Positions 25,127-34,800 of a stretch of DNA of 64,000 bases are shown here, one piece after another (the stretch's first letter is position 1; the number at the start of each line of letters is the position of its first letter). Under the pieces are notes generated by a model, which was given only the letters and a program-made list of their open reading frames with translations, searched no databases and had not been told where the DNA came from. This DNA is from Clostridia bacterium. Lineage in GTDB: Bacteria; Bacillota; Clostridia; Oscillospirales; CAG-272. The stretch is taken from assembly GCA_017472305.1 (NCBI GenBank), contig JAFUQP010000012.1:1-64000 (forward strand), given 5' to 3'. Made by a program: the position numbers and the translations under genes.

Positions 25127-27124
25127 TTATTCGAAAAATACCGTTGCAACGGACCAAGGCTCTATAGTCGGCAATTCAAGTACGAATCCGCTGTTTTCTT
25201 GCTGCATTTGAATTTCTCTCGCCTGTGCATACTGCCCCTGAAAAACGGCTTTGCTTCCAAAAGGCTTTTTGACAAATATACGCACGTCTTTCTCTTTTCC
25301 TACCGTACAATTGGTGAGCGAGAGGGCGCGTATTTTGCCCTCGGAGTCCTTGCGTATATTCACCGCCGCCTGTACGGGAGAGAGAAGTCTTGCGCCTGCG
25401 GTGTTTGCAAGGCGGTCGTAAACATTTAAAATTCTGTCACGCTCGGCAATCGTTTTCACCGTTTTCCAAAGCGAGTAGCCGAAAACGCACCACTCTCCGC
25501 CCTCTTTAAGAGGAATTATGGCGGTGGAAATTTCGCCGTTTATAGGCTCGCTTTCCCTCACGTTGTGCTTATATTTACCTAAAATCTCGGCTCCCTCGGG
25601 AAGAGAAGAAAGAATATGCGGCTCAAACCTACCCTTGGTGTAATAATTTTCAACGAAGCGGTCGCTGACACTTCCGTTTAACGGATGCGGCTCATACATC
25701 TCGGTAAGAGCACCCTTATATCTTTGCTCAACGGGGGTTGCCGAAAATCCAAGGTCAAAATCTCTGCCGTTTAATATTGCAACGCTTTCACCGCAGGTGA
25801 TGACTTTTCTTTTTTTCAGCTTCTCTGCCTCATCACGGGTGATGATAGAGGCAACGTCGGGGTAAAGAAGAAATACGCTACCCTCGTCCTCGTCGTAAAC
25901 GATAGGAATTCCGTCACGCACAAGGGGGTATGCCGAAATATGATATTCTCGGTTAAGCTCGGAGATAGTTGCGCCCTTTTTTAAGGGCTTGTTATACGCC
26001 TTCTCGGACACAAAGTAGCGAAGTCCCTCGGCTTTGGTAATTTTCGATACCTCGCCGAGTCTTTCAAAGTAGGGGCGCATTTTCTCAATCTCGCGGAATT
26101 TTTCCTCGTGCCACCAAAACGGGTCGTGAAAATCGTCCATAACGTTATAGGTCATATCGTGTGCGCCAAGGGCAAGATAGTGGGCGGTTTCAAGAAGAAT
26201 TCCCGCCACGCTTTTGCCAAAGGCAGTGTTGGGCAAACACTCAATTTCGGGACTTAAAGTACCGAAATACGGTAAAAACGAATGCTGATAGGCTATTTTC
26301 AGTCCCTTTTCGAGAAGTCCGTCGGGGTTGTGGTCGTAGTAAAATCCACCGCCCGCGCGGTAATGGGGAGCTTTGCCGTTTACCGCCCTCATTTGGTCAA
26401 AAATAAAATCGTAGCCGTAACCGCTGTAAGAGCCGTTATCACAGTTTTGGAAGCCGAACTCGGTTTCGGGAGAGACTTCGTGCACCGCCTCGCAAAGCTC
26501 TCTTACGTAAGAGCCGAGGCCGTCTCTGATAAATTTTACCCACCTCTCGCGATAGGAAAGCTCGCTGTCGAGGATTTTTTCAACCAACCTCTCTCTATTA
26601 AAGTCCGTGCCGTAAAGAGAATTGAATTTTTCTATACAGTCGGGGCAAAAGCAGCCGTTTACAACGGGTAGGTGGTTATTCGGGCGCAGGTCGTCGTCTA
26701 TCCAGAATTTATGGGGCTTTACAATCTCGGCATAAAGGGCAAGCTCTCTTTTAGAATAGTCGCGAAAGGCGCGGTTGTTCCAACAAAAGCAGTATTTTGC
26801 CTGCTCACCGCCCTCGCCCACAAGCGGTCTTACGCGTGGGTTTTCGGTAAGGCCTGTGCAATCATACTCGTCGCCTATCATATCCCCGTGGCCGATACTG
26901 TTTGCTAGCTGGAGAGAGACCTTAATCCCTCTGCGCTTTAGCTCCTCGGCAAAGTCCGAAAACCACTCGGCGCACTCCTTGTGCTTTTCAAGAGGAGGAA
27001 AGCCCGAAATTGTGGTAAGCCAAATTTCATCATAGCTTTTCGGGTATTTATCAAGCATTTTAAGATAAAACTCTGCCCCTGCCTCGTGGCCGGGAAAAAG
27101 CCAGTTTATTCTTTGTACAAGCAT
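25127..27124 (-). CDS. Putative TIM-barrel glycoside hydrolase, family not recognised
   Basis: A 665-residue cytoplasmic protein. The first half reads like a TIM barrel (INWLFPGHEAGAEFYL, KFWIDDDLRP, TEFGFQNCDNG, GTLSPEIECLPNT), with acidic residues at strand ends and a Cys pair C-F-C-P-D-C near residue 160. The middle (ADGIPIVYDEDE-type, DVASIITRDEAEKL) resembles the beta-galactosidase trimerisation region of GH42-like proteins. The end is a beta-sandwich. It is third in an operon after secreted GH43 and a lipoprotein. A GH42-related or unclassified glycosidase is the best guess; the specificity cannot be named. Confidence 0.75.
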   Translation of the reverse strand: MLVQRINWLFPGHEAGAEFYLKMLDKYPKSYDEIWLTTISGFPPLEKHKECAEWFSDFAEELKRRGIKVSLQLANSIGHGDMIGDEYDCTGLTENPRVRPLVGEGGEQAKYCFCWNNRAFRDYSKRELALYAEIVKPHKFWIDDDLRPNNHLPVVNGCFCPDCIEKFNSLYGTDFNRERLVEKILDSELSYRERWVKFIRDGLGSYVRELCEAVHEVSPETEFGFQNCDNGSYSGYGYDFIFDQMRAVNGKAPHYRAGGGFYYDHNPDGLLEKGLKIAYQHSFLPYFGTLSPEIECLPNTAFGKSVAGILLETAHYLALGAHDMTYNVMDDFHDPFWWHEEKFREIEKMRPYFERLGEVSKITKAEGLRYFVSEKAYNKPLKKGATISELNREYHISAYPLVRDGIPIVYDEDEGSVFLLYPDVASIITRDEAEKLKKRKVITCGESVAILNGRDFDLGFSATPVEQRYKGALTEMYEPHPLNGSVSDRFVENYYTKGRFEPHILSSLPEGAEILGKYKHNVRESEPINGEISTAIIPLKEGGEWCVFGYSLWKTVKTIAERDRILNVYDRLANTAGARLLSPVQAAVNIRKDSEGKIRALSLTNCTVGKEKDVRIFVKKPFGSKAVFQGQYAQAREIQMQQENSGFVLELPTIEPWSVATVFFE

Positions 27125-27165
27125 TTTGCTTCACCGTTTTTTAAAACGAATTTTTGCGGTTTTGA

Positions 27166-27537
27166 TTATTTTGCAGGAACGAAGGGTAGCTCGGTTTCTC
27201 CGCCAAAATCTATAGGGGGCGTCGGAGTACCGTCCTCTCCGTCCGCAGGAGCATCACCGTCACCCTCGCCGGAGCCACTACCTGAACCGCCGCCGGAGCC
27301 TTCGCCGCTGCCGCTGCCGGAGCCTTCGTTCGAGCCGGAGTCACTGCCGCTACCGCCACCGGAACCGCTATTAAAATTCGGGTCGCCTTCACCGCAGTGT
27401 ATGCAAACACCGTTTGAATAGCTATGAGTGCACCCCTCGGGAGTGTCGCCCCCGCCGCCATCATCATTTCCACAGCCAACAAAAAGGAACATAATCAAGC
27501 TAAAGCACAGCGCTATCGCCATAAGCCTCGTTTTCAT
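27166..27537 (-). CDS. Small Gly/Ser-rich lipoprotein with Cys/His motif
   Basis: A 123-residue exported lipoprotein (lipobox FVGC at about residue 22, AAAGGAGG before the ATG). After the anchor comes CTHSYSNGVCIHCG, a C-H-x6-C-x2-C pattern like the 'HTF..G.C..CG' modules of clostridial surface proteins. A repetitive Gly/Ser/Glu stretch follows (about residues 58-92), then IDFGGETELPF. It lies 14 bases after the secreted GH43 gene. Probably a surface spacer or co-factor for that enzyme; function unknown. Confidence 0.75.
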   Translation of the reverse strand: MKTRLMAIALCFSLIMFLFVGCGNDDGGGGDTPEGCTHSYSNGVCIHCGEGDPNFNSGSGGGSGSDSGSNEGSGSGSGEGSGGGSGSGSGEGDGDAPADGEDGTPTPPIDFGGETELPFVPAK

Positions 27538-27551
27538 ATCAAATCCTCCTT

Positions 27552-30500
27552 TTATTTGTAGCTTTCCACCGCTTTACTGTAGAGGTACAAGGCGCGAATA
27601 GCGTCCTTGAATTCGGGAGTAAAGACCTCGTAGTTAGAGGACAGTGCAAAATGGAAATAGGTAAACATATTATAATCTATATATTCGGTAACCTCGCCGT
27701 CGCTCACGGCTATCTTAAAGTCGCTGCCAAGTCTTTCAAGAGATATTCCCTCTATTTCGACGTAAACGTAGCCGTCCTTTGTTCCGACGTAAAGCTCCTT
27801 TCCGTCAATACTGAAGGTAAGAGAACTGTCGGTCAGCTTGCTGAAATAAAGCTTGAGATTTACAGGGTCAAGGGTTAGACTTGAGCCTGCGGGCGAAACG
27901 AGCACACCGCCCTGCTCATAGGTTATTCTGTAGTCTTTGAGCGTATCGTCGGTTACCTCTGATACGTCCTTTTTCGCGCATTCGGAGTTAGCGAGATTTC
28001 CTACCGAGTGTCCCGAGTACTTCTGAACGTTAGCTCCGTAATTCAGCATAGCCCCAAGAAGCGGCGCAGCCTTGGAATACTCCTCGCTTTGAGCCTTATT
28101 CTTCATAATAGCTTCGGCATACCTTTTAACCGAATAGGTATACTCTCGGCTATCTCCCGAGCTGCAAACGAATTTTGCGGTAACCGTGTCAGCAAGCTCC
28201 TTATATTCGAGCATCAGCGTAAATTTATAGCACTCCACGCCGTTAATATTGACCTTCTTTGACGGAGAGAGCATCTGCTTTCTGCTCCTGCCGTTCACCG
28301 CAAAGCTCATATAAGCCCCGCCGTCCTCAAGACATTCGTCGGGAATAATCATATAGAAGCTGAAGCCAACGCTATCCGAAACGGTCAAGCTATAGCCGTA
28401 AAGCGAGCCAACGTATTCATCCGACTCCTCCGCGCCGCAAATGCAGCTGCCGCCAACGAACTTGTGCGCCTCTACGGGAGTCATAATCTTTCCGCAAAGC
28501 GAGCAGCTCGAGCAGTGTGTTCCGTTGCCGTTATCGGTATATTCCTCTGTATGCTCCTTTGCGTCAACGCCGAAGCCTATGCTGTTAAGGTCGCACATAG
28601 GGTAGGAGCTTGGAGTATTGAATACGAGGAACACGCCCCATTCGCCCTCAAGCTTATCAACCTCTGATGCGTCAATAGTAAGGGTTGTGGGCACCCAGGG
28701 CATAGTCGTGGTAACCGAAAAACTTCCTATCTTATAGCTTCCCTCTCCGACCGAGGTGATTTTGCCGTTGGTTTTAACTATCGGAGTTCCCTTGGCGCTC
28801 GTAGGACGGATATAAACGTCAATAGTTCCGACTTTACCCTTCGGTGTGATATTTATGCTGAGGGTTGAATAATGTCCCTCAGGCGCGTTTTCAGAGAAGT
28901 TGAAGTATTTTATACCCGCCACTACCTCGTTATGTATATTGAGTATAGGCAAAAACTCGGTATCTCTTGAATAATCCGCCTTGAACACGTAGTTGCCTGT
29001 AAGGTAGGACGCAATACCTGCGGAATAGGTCTTGTACGGGTCAAGTCCGTCGGTATTAAAGCCCTTTGAGGTCATCTCCGCAAAGCCTATTCTGACCTCT
29101 CCGCCCTCTGCTACCGATTTTTCATCCCACTCAACCGATATTTTTTCTACCATTGCCTGTCTTGATATAATTCCTCTGTGACCTCTGTGGTAGAATACGT
29201 ACCAATCGTCGCCTATCTGGCAAATGCTTCCGTGCGTGTTCTGCTTTAAGAAGGTATCTGCATAGGTTCCGTCACCGTTGGGAATGGTTTCGCCCGCATT
29301 TCTGACAATAACTCCGCCGTAAGTCCACGGGCCCTCGGGAGAGTCGGAATAGCCGTACGCAAGCTGGCTGAAGTAGCCGCCTGTTTCCTCGGTATCGGGA
29401 GCGTAACGGCAGAAGATAAATACGTACTTGTTGCCAACCTTTCTTATAGAAGATGCCTCGAAGAAGCGCCAATCGTTTACGTGCTCGTCCTGTACGATGT
29501 TGTAAAGGGTGGGGTCGTAATCCGCGCGAGGCTGCATATTATTATTTCTGTCGAGGATATCGTAAACTCCGGGGAGATTATACCTCGGAGTGCAGCCCTC
29601 CTTTACGGTTGCCATAGTTTCGGGGTCAAGCTCAACCCACAGGGGCTTCGAGGAGCTTCCCCAATAGCCGTAAACTCTGCCGTCGCTGTCAACGAAAACG
29701 GCAGGGTCGGAGCTGATTATGTTGTTATCCACCGAATTATCGCTCTCCCAGGAGCAAACCTTGAAGGGACCGTCGGGGCGGTCGGATTTTGCAACTCTGT
29801 AATACTGCTTTGACGAGGTTGCGTTGGGATAGAGGTAATAGGTCTTAGTTCCGTCCGCGTTCTGAATTTCACAAACGTCGGGAGCGTAAAGATTTGCGGT
29901 AAGGTCGTAGTCGCCGGTAATAAAGGCAACTCCGTCGTAGCGCCACCTCGTAAGGTCGTCTACGGGAGCAGACCATACCACCTGGTCAAATCCGCAGGGA
30001 GCCGCCTCGCCCTGGGTATCGTGAGAGCCGTAAACGTAAACGCGGTACTCACCGGGATTGTCGGGGTCCTCGAAAACGTATGGCTCGGCATCGGGAACGA
30101 ATTCCCACGCGGGCAAATAGGGGTTAGCTACGCTCTCATACTCGCGAAGCTCGGGAAGCGCGCTTACAACCACCTGGCACTTACCCGAAAGAGTGCTGTT
30201 AACGGTAACCGTCGCATATCCGTCGCCAACGGCTGTGATAACACCGCTGTCGCTTACTGTAGCTACCGAGCTGTCGCTTGAGGTATAGGTAAGCTCTCCA
30301 CAGTCCGCGCCCGCCTCACTCGATTCTACCGAAAGCGCAAAGGTCTTGCCGTGCTCAAGCTTTACGGTTTCTTTATTTGGAACAAGGGTTTTGTCCATAG
30401 GAGCCACCTCTTCTAAAGCTTCAACGCTGAAATAATCGAACCAAACGTCAACGGGCTCTCTGTCAGAGTATCCGTTCCAGCCTACGTAAAATCCCGCCTC

Positions 30501-31091
30501 AGCTGCCGAAAGCTCGGCGTCACAGTCACCAACCTTGGTGTAATTCTCTCCGTTGAGTGAGTAATATGCGGTATAGGAGTTGTCCTTTTTCTCAATTCTG
30601 AGCCACATTTCGGATTTAGAACCTACGTTGACTGTTGCAAAATCGTTGGTAAGCGTGCCGTCAAGCGCATAGCAAAGAGCTACCGACGTGCCCTGAAAGC
30701 CGAGCTTTACAAAGTTTTCGTAATCGTCAAAAACCGTAAGGCAGGCTTGGTTTTCGGGATAGCCCCAAGCGCTCTCAAGCTCTACGTGAGTTTCCACCAG
30801 GTAGTCGCCCGAAAGTCCGTCAATCAAAAACAAATTCTGAACGTCGGTTCTCTTTCCGTTTATATCTCCCGCATTTCTTCCGAAATGAAGACCGTCGGAC
30901 TTAAGCTCGTATTCGTCTGCATTTTCGTTTATTACCTTAAAATCACCGAGAACAGAGCTATCACCCCCCACAAAATCATAACGGAGAGCTAAAGGAGAGC
31001 TGTTCTCCGCAAACGCCAAAATCTGAAACAGCAGAAAGAGCATTGTAAATACGAGCCCCAGCGTAATCGGCAGTATTCTTTTATTTTTCAT
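27552..31091 (-). CDS. Secreted multidomain GH43 glycosidase
   Basis: A 1179-residue exported enzyme: signal peptide cut near ILAFA-E (about residue 28). Residues about 30-210 are a jelly-roll like the accessory domain of GH43 enzymes. Residues about 220-300 form a bacterial Ig-like (Big_2) domain (SSVATVSDSGVITAVGDGYA). A GH43 propeller spans about 310-640, with EPYVFEDPD, NLYAPDV and SSDPAVFVDSDG. A carbohydrate-binding module follows at about 680-880. A Cys-rich link (CSSCSLCGKI, GGSCICGAEE) precedes a C-terminal module (about 930-1179) shared with the 691-residue protein. First gene of its operon, promoter at 31182-31153. Probably cuts arabinoxylan or arabinan side chains outside the cell. 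Confidence 0.88.
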   Translation of the reverse strand: MKNKRILPITLGLVFTMLFLLFQILAFAENSSPLALRYDFVGGDSSVLGDFKVINENADEYELKSDGLHFGRNAGDINGKRTDVQNLFLIDGLSGDYLVETHVELESAWGYPENQACLTVFDDYENFVKLGFQGTSVALCYALDGTLTNDFATVNVGSKSEMWLRIEKKDNSYTAYYSLNGENYTKVGDCDAELSAAEAGFYVGWNGYSDREPVDVWFDYFSVEALEEVAPMDKTLVPNKETVKLEHGKTFALSVESSEAGADCGELTYTSSDSSVATVSDSGVITAVGDGYATVTVNSTLSGKCQVVVSALPELREYESVANPYLPAWEFVPDAEPYVFEDPDNPGEYRVYVYGSHDTQGEAAPCGFDQVVWSAPVDDLTRWRYDGVAFITGDYDLTANLYAPDVCEIQNADGTKTYYLYPNATSSKQYYRVAKSDRPDGPFKVCSWESDNSVDNNIISSDPAVFVDSDGRVYGYWGSSSKPLWVELDPETMATVKEGCTPRYNLPGVYDILDRNNNMQPRADYDPTLYNIVQDEHVNDWRFFEASSIRKVGNKYVFIFCRYAPDTEETGGYFSQLAYGYSDSPEGPWTYGGVIVRNAGETIPNGDGTYADTFLKQNTHGSICQIGDDWYVFYHRGHRGIISRQAMVEKISVEWDEKSVAEGGEVRIGFAEMTSKGFNTDGLDPYKTYSAGIASYLTGNYVFKADYSRDTEFLPILNIHNEVVAGIKYFNFSENAPEGHYSTLSINITPKGKVGTIDVYIRPTSAKGTPIVKTNGKITSVGEGSYKIGSFSVTTTMPWVPTTLTIDASEVDKLEGEWGVFLVFNTPSSYPMCDLNSIGFGVDAKEHTEEYTDNGNGTHCSSCSLCGKIMTPVEAHKFVGGSCICGAEESDEYVGSLYGYSLTVSDSVGFSFYMIIPDECLEDGGAYMSFAVNGRSRKQMLSPSKKVNINGVECYKFTLMLEYKELADTVTAKFVCSSGDSREYTYSVKRYAEAIMKNKAQSEEYSKAAPLLGAMLNYGANVQKYSGHSVGNLANSECAKKDVSEVTDDTLKDYRITYEQGGVLVSPAGSSLTLDPVNLKLYFSKLTDSSLTFSIDGKELYVGTKDGYVYVEIEGISLERLGSDFKIAVSDGEVTEYIDYNMFTYFHFALSSNYEVFTPEFKDAIRALYLYSKAVESYK

Positions 31092-31152
31092 AGCTTTGTC
31101 CCCCTTATTACTTTATAATAACACTTGTATCTTGTTAAATATGTACACGATA

Positions 31153-31182
31153 AGTATATCATACGGGCAAGTTTATTGTCAA
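31153..31182 (-). promoter_or_regulatory. Promoter of secreted GH43 operon
   Basis: On the minus strand TTGACA (31182-31177), 18-base spacer, TATACT (31158-31153). About 50 bases upstream, 31235-31246 reads ATTTTTGTGCAT, the AraC-type motif with one extra T. Confidence 0.65.
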
Positions 31183-31328
31183 GATTTTTCGCCCCCCAAA
31201 GGATAATCCAAATGCTTTTATACATATTGCGGTCATTTTTGTGCATCTGTTGGCTGTTTATATCCGCCGAGCTTAGCCGTAGCGGAGTCGAACGCACAAG
31301 GTTTTGTCAAATATCCGCCCCTCAACAA

Positions 31329-31357
31329 TTGACACAGAGCGATTCTTGTGATAAAAT
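31329..31357 (+). promoter_or_regulatory. Promoter of malQ
   Basis: TTGACA (31329-31334), 17-base spacer, TAAAAT (31352-31357). The intergenic stretch 31092-31405 holds only this and the divergent promoter. Confidence 0.7.
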
Positions 31358-31405
31358 GTATATGCTCATTAAAAAAATCAGCAATTGCTTCGGAGTAAAT
31401 AAATT

Positions 31406-32917
31406 ATGTCCCGTTTACTTAAAAATTTTGGGTTCCGCAGAAAAAGCGGAATTCTTATGCCCATAAGCTCGCTTCCCGGCGCCTACGGAATAGGCTCGTT
31501 TGGTAGGTGTGCGTATGAATTCGTTGATTTTCTTGCCGAAACCGGCACCAAGTGCTGGCAGGTGCTGCCGCTTAACCCGACGTCCTACGGCGACAGCCCC
31601 TATCAGTCCCCCGCGTCGGTTGCAGGCAATCCGTATTTTATAGACCTTGAAATACTTCTGAAAAAGGGATTTCTCACAAAGGAAGAGCTAAACGAAAACA
31701 AAAACGCCTCGGGGCGCGTTGACTACGGCTGGCTGTTCAATACGAGATACGGCGTTTTGCGCCAAGCGCACGCACGCTTCTTGGAGAAGGGCGGTGACAA
31801 ATCCCCCGAGTATAAGGCCTTCCTTCGTAAAAACCGCCAATGGCTGCCCGACTATTCGCTCTTTATGGCGCTCAAGGAGCATTATGGCTACAGTGCCTGG
31901 ACGCTCTGGAGCGAGGAGCACAGGGACGTCACCCTTGCAAGGGGTGAGAGAGGCAGGTTCTCCAGCGATTGCGCCTTCTATGAATGGGTGCAGTTTGAGT
32001 TTGACGCGCAGTGGCAGGCACTGCGAAGCTACGCCCACACAAAGGGAATACTGATAATCGGAGATATGCCGATATACGTCGCGCACGACAGTATGGACGT
32101 CTGGGGGGCACCCGAAGAGTTCCTTCTCGACGAGGACTTCAATCCGACGGTCGTTGCAGGCTGTCCCCCCGACGGCTTCTCTCCCGACGGTCAGCTGTGG
32201 GGCAATCCCATCTATAACTGGCCTCTTATGGAGAGCGAGGGCTTCTGCTGGTGGCTTCAGCGTGTCAAAATGGCGTTCCGTATGTACGATATTCTGCGAA
32301 TAGACCACTTCCGCGGCTTTGCGGGATATTACAATATTCCGTTCGGTCACACAACCGCAAAAGAAGGAAGGTGGGACTCTGCCCCCGGAATTAAGCTCTT
32401 CAGAGCTGTCAAGGCAGCCTTCCCGAGGGCGAGAATTATCGCAGAGGACCTCGGCTTCATTACAGATGACGTAAGAGAGCTTCTTGACGATACGGGCTTC
32501 CCGGGAATGAAGATGCTTCAGTTCGGCTTCAATGACGATGACAGCGAGTATCTTCCGCGCAGCTATTCAAGCCCCAACTGCGTCGCCTACCCCGGCTCGC
32601 ACGATGCGGACTGCATAAAAAGCTGGTGCAAAAATCTCTCGGGCGACGCTCTGCATCGCTTCAGAAAGGAGTGCCCGAGAAACAGGGAGCAAAGCCGCGG
32701 CTACGACCTTATCGAGCTTGCAATGAAGAGCCCCGCAAACCTCACAGTCGTGCCTATGCAGGACTACCTCGAGCTGACGAACGCCGAGGGACGAATGAAC
32801 ACCCCCGCGGTCGCAGAGGGAAACTGGACCTGGCGTATAAGCCCGAGATACAGAACAAAAAAATTGACCGAAAGAGTCAAAGCAATGACCGCACGTTCAG
32901 GACGCGCAACGAAATAA
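31406..32917 (+). CDS. malQ: 4-alpha-glucanotransferase (amylomaltase, GH77)
   Basis: A 503-residue cytoplasmic enzyme that transfers maltosyl and longer glucan units between acceptors during starch, glycogen or maltodextrin use. All three catalytic acids are seen: nucleophile Asp in RIDHFRG (about 298), acid/base Glu in AEDLG (about 346) and Asp in SHD (about 398). GDMPIYVAHDS and CPPDGFSPDGQLWGNP are family signatures. Length is typical. GGAG lies upstream of the ATG. It stands before an amidohydrolase gene (27-base gap). Confidence 0.96.
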   Translation: MSRLLKNFGFRRKSGILMPISSLPGAYGIGSFGRCAYEFVDFLAETGTKCWQVLPLNPTSYGDSPYQSPASVAGNPYFIDLEILLKKGFLTKEELNENKNASGRVDYGWLFNTRYGVLRQAHARFLEKGGDKSPEYKAFLRKNRQWLPDYSLFMALKEHYGYSAWTLWSEEHRDVTLARGERGRFSSDCAFYEWVQFEFDAQWQALRSYAHTKGILIIGDMPIYVAHDSMDVWGAPEEFLLDEDFNPTVVAGCPPDGFSPDGQLWGNPIYNWPLMESEGFCWWLQRVKMAFRMYDILRIDHFRGFAGYYNIPFGHTTAKEGRWDSAPGIKLFRAVKAAFPRARIIAEDLGFITDDVRELLDDTGFPGMKMLQFGFNDDDSEYLPRSYSSPNCVAYPGSHDADCIKSWCKNLSGDALHRFRKECPRNREQSRGYDLIELAMKSPANLTVVPMQDYLELTNAEGRMNTPAVAEGNWTWRISPRYRTKKLTERVKAMTARSGRATK

Positions 32918-32944
32918 ACTTATATAGCAAAACAGGAAAGAATT

Positions 32945-33736
32945 ATGGAAATCATAGACGCGCACGCACATATTTACCCCGAAAAGATAGCCGCCAAGGC
33001 GACAAGCACGATAGGTGAGTTTTACGATATAAAAATGGATATGCCAAGCGGCACGCCCGAGGAGCTAATCAGGGTCGGCAGAAATGCGGGAATAACGGGA
33101 TTTGTCGTTCACTCGGTGGCAACGACCGCCCATCAGGTGCGCTCGATTAACGGTTTTATTCAGAGAGAGTGCGAGGCGCATCCCGAGTTTATCGGCTTCA
33201 TAACGCTTCACCAGGACCTCTCTGACGAAGAAATTCTATCCGAAATAGAGCTGGCGCTCGCAAGCGGTATGAAGGGCATAAAGCTTCACCCCGATTTCCA
33301 GAAATTCAACATCGACGACGAACGCGCCGAGCGCTTTTACAGAGCGGCAGAGGGCAAGCTTCCAATCCTCTTACATATGGGCGACGACAGATACAACTAT
33401 TCCGCCCCCGAAAGACTTGTAAAAATGGCAAAAAAGTACCCCGACACGACCTTTATCGCCGCGCACTTCGGCGGATACAGATGCTGGTCGGAGTCAAGGC
33501 TTTACAAGGGGCTGTCCAACGTGTATTTTGACACCTGCTCGTCCCTGCCCTTCATAAGCGCCGACGAGGCGAAGCGCCTTATAGATATGCACGGAGCCGA
33601 CCGCTTTTTCTTTGCGACCGATTTCCCTATGTGGAACGCGAAAGAGGAGCTTGAGAGATTTAATAAAATCCCACTCTCCGACAAAGAGCGCGAGATGATA
33701 TTCTCGGGGAATATCAAAAGACTATTGAAGCTTTAA
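32945..33736 (+). CDS. Amidohydrolase-2 family metal-dependent hydrolase
   Basis: A 263-residue TIM-barrel hydrolase or decarboxylase. Metal ligands are visible in IIDAHAHIYPEK (H-x-H), GIKLHPDF, IAAHFGG and ATDFPMW (Asp). AGGAAAG precedes the ATG. It follows malQ by 27 bases. Members of this family act on uronate-derived, aromatic or phospho-lactone compounds; the substrate cannot be predicted from this context. Confidence 0.85.
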   Translation: MEIIDAHAHIYPEKIAAKATSTIGEFYDIKMDMPSGTPEELIRVGRNAGITGFVVHSVATTAHQVRSINGFIQRECEAHPEFIGFITLHQDLSDEEILSEIELALASGMKGIKLHPDFQKFNIDDERAERFYRAAEGKLPILLHMGDDRYNYSAPERLVKMAKKYPDTTFIAAHFGGYRCWSESRLYKGLSNVYFDTCSSLPFISADEAKRLIDMHGADRFFFATDFPMWNAKEELERFNKIPLSDKEREMIFSGNIKRLLKL

Positions 33737-33778
33737 GGCTATAAACAGTCTGTATTTCGTCTTTTTTCAAAATAAGGC

Positions 33779-33806
33779 TTGATTTTTCACGCAAAAGGTG
33801 TAAAAT
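33779..33806 (+). promoter_or_regulatory. Promoter of fba
   Basis: TTGATT (33779-33784), 16-base spacer, TAAAAT (33801-33806), ahead of GAGGAG and the ATG at 33840. Confidence 0.5.
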
Positions 33807-33839
33807 AGATATATCAGAGAAAATTTGAGGAGAACAAAA

Positions 33840-34799
33840 ATGGCACTTGTAACAACGAAGGAAATGTTCAAAAAGGCTTACGACGGCGGATATGCTATCG
33901 GTGCCTTCAACATCAACAATATGGAGATTATCCAGGCAATAACCGAGGCAGCAGCCGAGGAGAGGTCGCCTGTAATTCTCCAGGTTTCCGCAGGAGCGAG
34001 AAAGTACGCAAAGCACGCCTATCTTATGGCGCTTGCACAGGCTGCTGTTGAGGATAGCGGCGTTGACTTTGCTCTCCACCTTGACCACGGAGCAGATTTC
34101 GAGGTTTGTAAGTCCTGCATTGACGGCGGCTTCACCTCTGTTATGATTGACGGCTCGCACCATTCCTTCGAGGATAACATCGCCCTTACAAGGAAGGTTG
34201 TAGAATACGCTCACGCTCACGGCGTTGTAGTCGAGGGCGAGCTTGGCGTTCTCGCGGGAGTTGAGGACGAGGTATCGGCTGAAAATTCTACTTACACGAA
34301 GCCCGAGGAGGTTGAGGAGTTCGTACAGAGAACAGGCGTTGACTCGCTTGCTATTTCCATCGGAACCTCTCACGGCGCATACAAGTTCACTGCAAAGCAG
34401 TGCACAAGAAACGAGCACGGCGTTCTCGTTCCCCCGCCTCTCAGATTTGACATTCTCGAGGAGGTTGGCAAAAGACTTCCCGGCTTCCCCATCGTTCTTC
34501 ACGGAGCATCGAGCGTTGCGCACGAGTGCGTTTCGGAAATCAACTCCTACGGCGGTAAGCTTCCCGATGCCGTAGGTATTCCCGAGGAGCAGCTCAGACG
34601 CGCCGCTAAGATGGCAGTATGCAAAATCAACATAGACTCCGACATCAGACTTGCTATGACCGCAGGCATACGCCGCGTGCTCGCAGAGAAGCCCGAAGCA
34701 TTCGACCCGAGAGAATATCTCAAGGTTGCGAGAGCTGAGGTCAAGAAGATGGTAAGCCACAAGATTGTCAACGTTCTCGGCTCGAAGGGAACGCTTTGA
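33840..34799 (+). CDS. fba: Class II fructose-bisphosphate aldolase
   Basis: Zinc-dependent aldolase interconverting fructose-1,6-bisphosphate with dihydroxyacetone phosphate and glyceraldehyde-3-phosphate, central to glycolysis. The start MALVTTKEMF (33840) has GAGGAG upstream. The 319 residues show HLDHGAD (catalytic Asp and zinc His), SVMIDGSHHSFEDNI, GELGVLAGVED, SIGTSHGAYKF, LHGASS and NIDSD, the full set of class II motifs. Codon use is highly biased toward a few codons, as expected of an abundant enzyme. A tagatose-bisphosphate role is possible but less likely. Confidence 0.95.
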   Translation: MALVTTKEMFKKAYDGGYAIGAFNINNMEIIQAITEAAAEERSPVILQVSAGARKYAKHAYLMALAQAAVEDSGVDFALHLDHGADFEVCKSCIDGGFTSVMIDGSHHSFEDNIALTRKVVEYAHAHGVVVEGELGVLAGVEDEVSAENSTYTKPEEVEEFVQRTGVDSLAISIGTSHGAYKFTAKQCTRNEHGVLVPPPLRFDILEEVGKRLPGFPIVLHGASSVAHECVSEINSYGGKLPDAVGIPEEQLRRAAKMAVCKINIDSDIRLAMTAGIRRVLAEKPEAFDPREYLKVARAEVKKMVSHKIVNVLGSKGTL

Positions 34800-34800
34800 T

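Noticed and set aside
27166..27537. LPFVP near the C-terminus as a sortase signal
   Set aside because: The motif is not L-P-x-T-G and lacks a following hydrophobic segment and positive tail; the protein is a lipoprotein.
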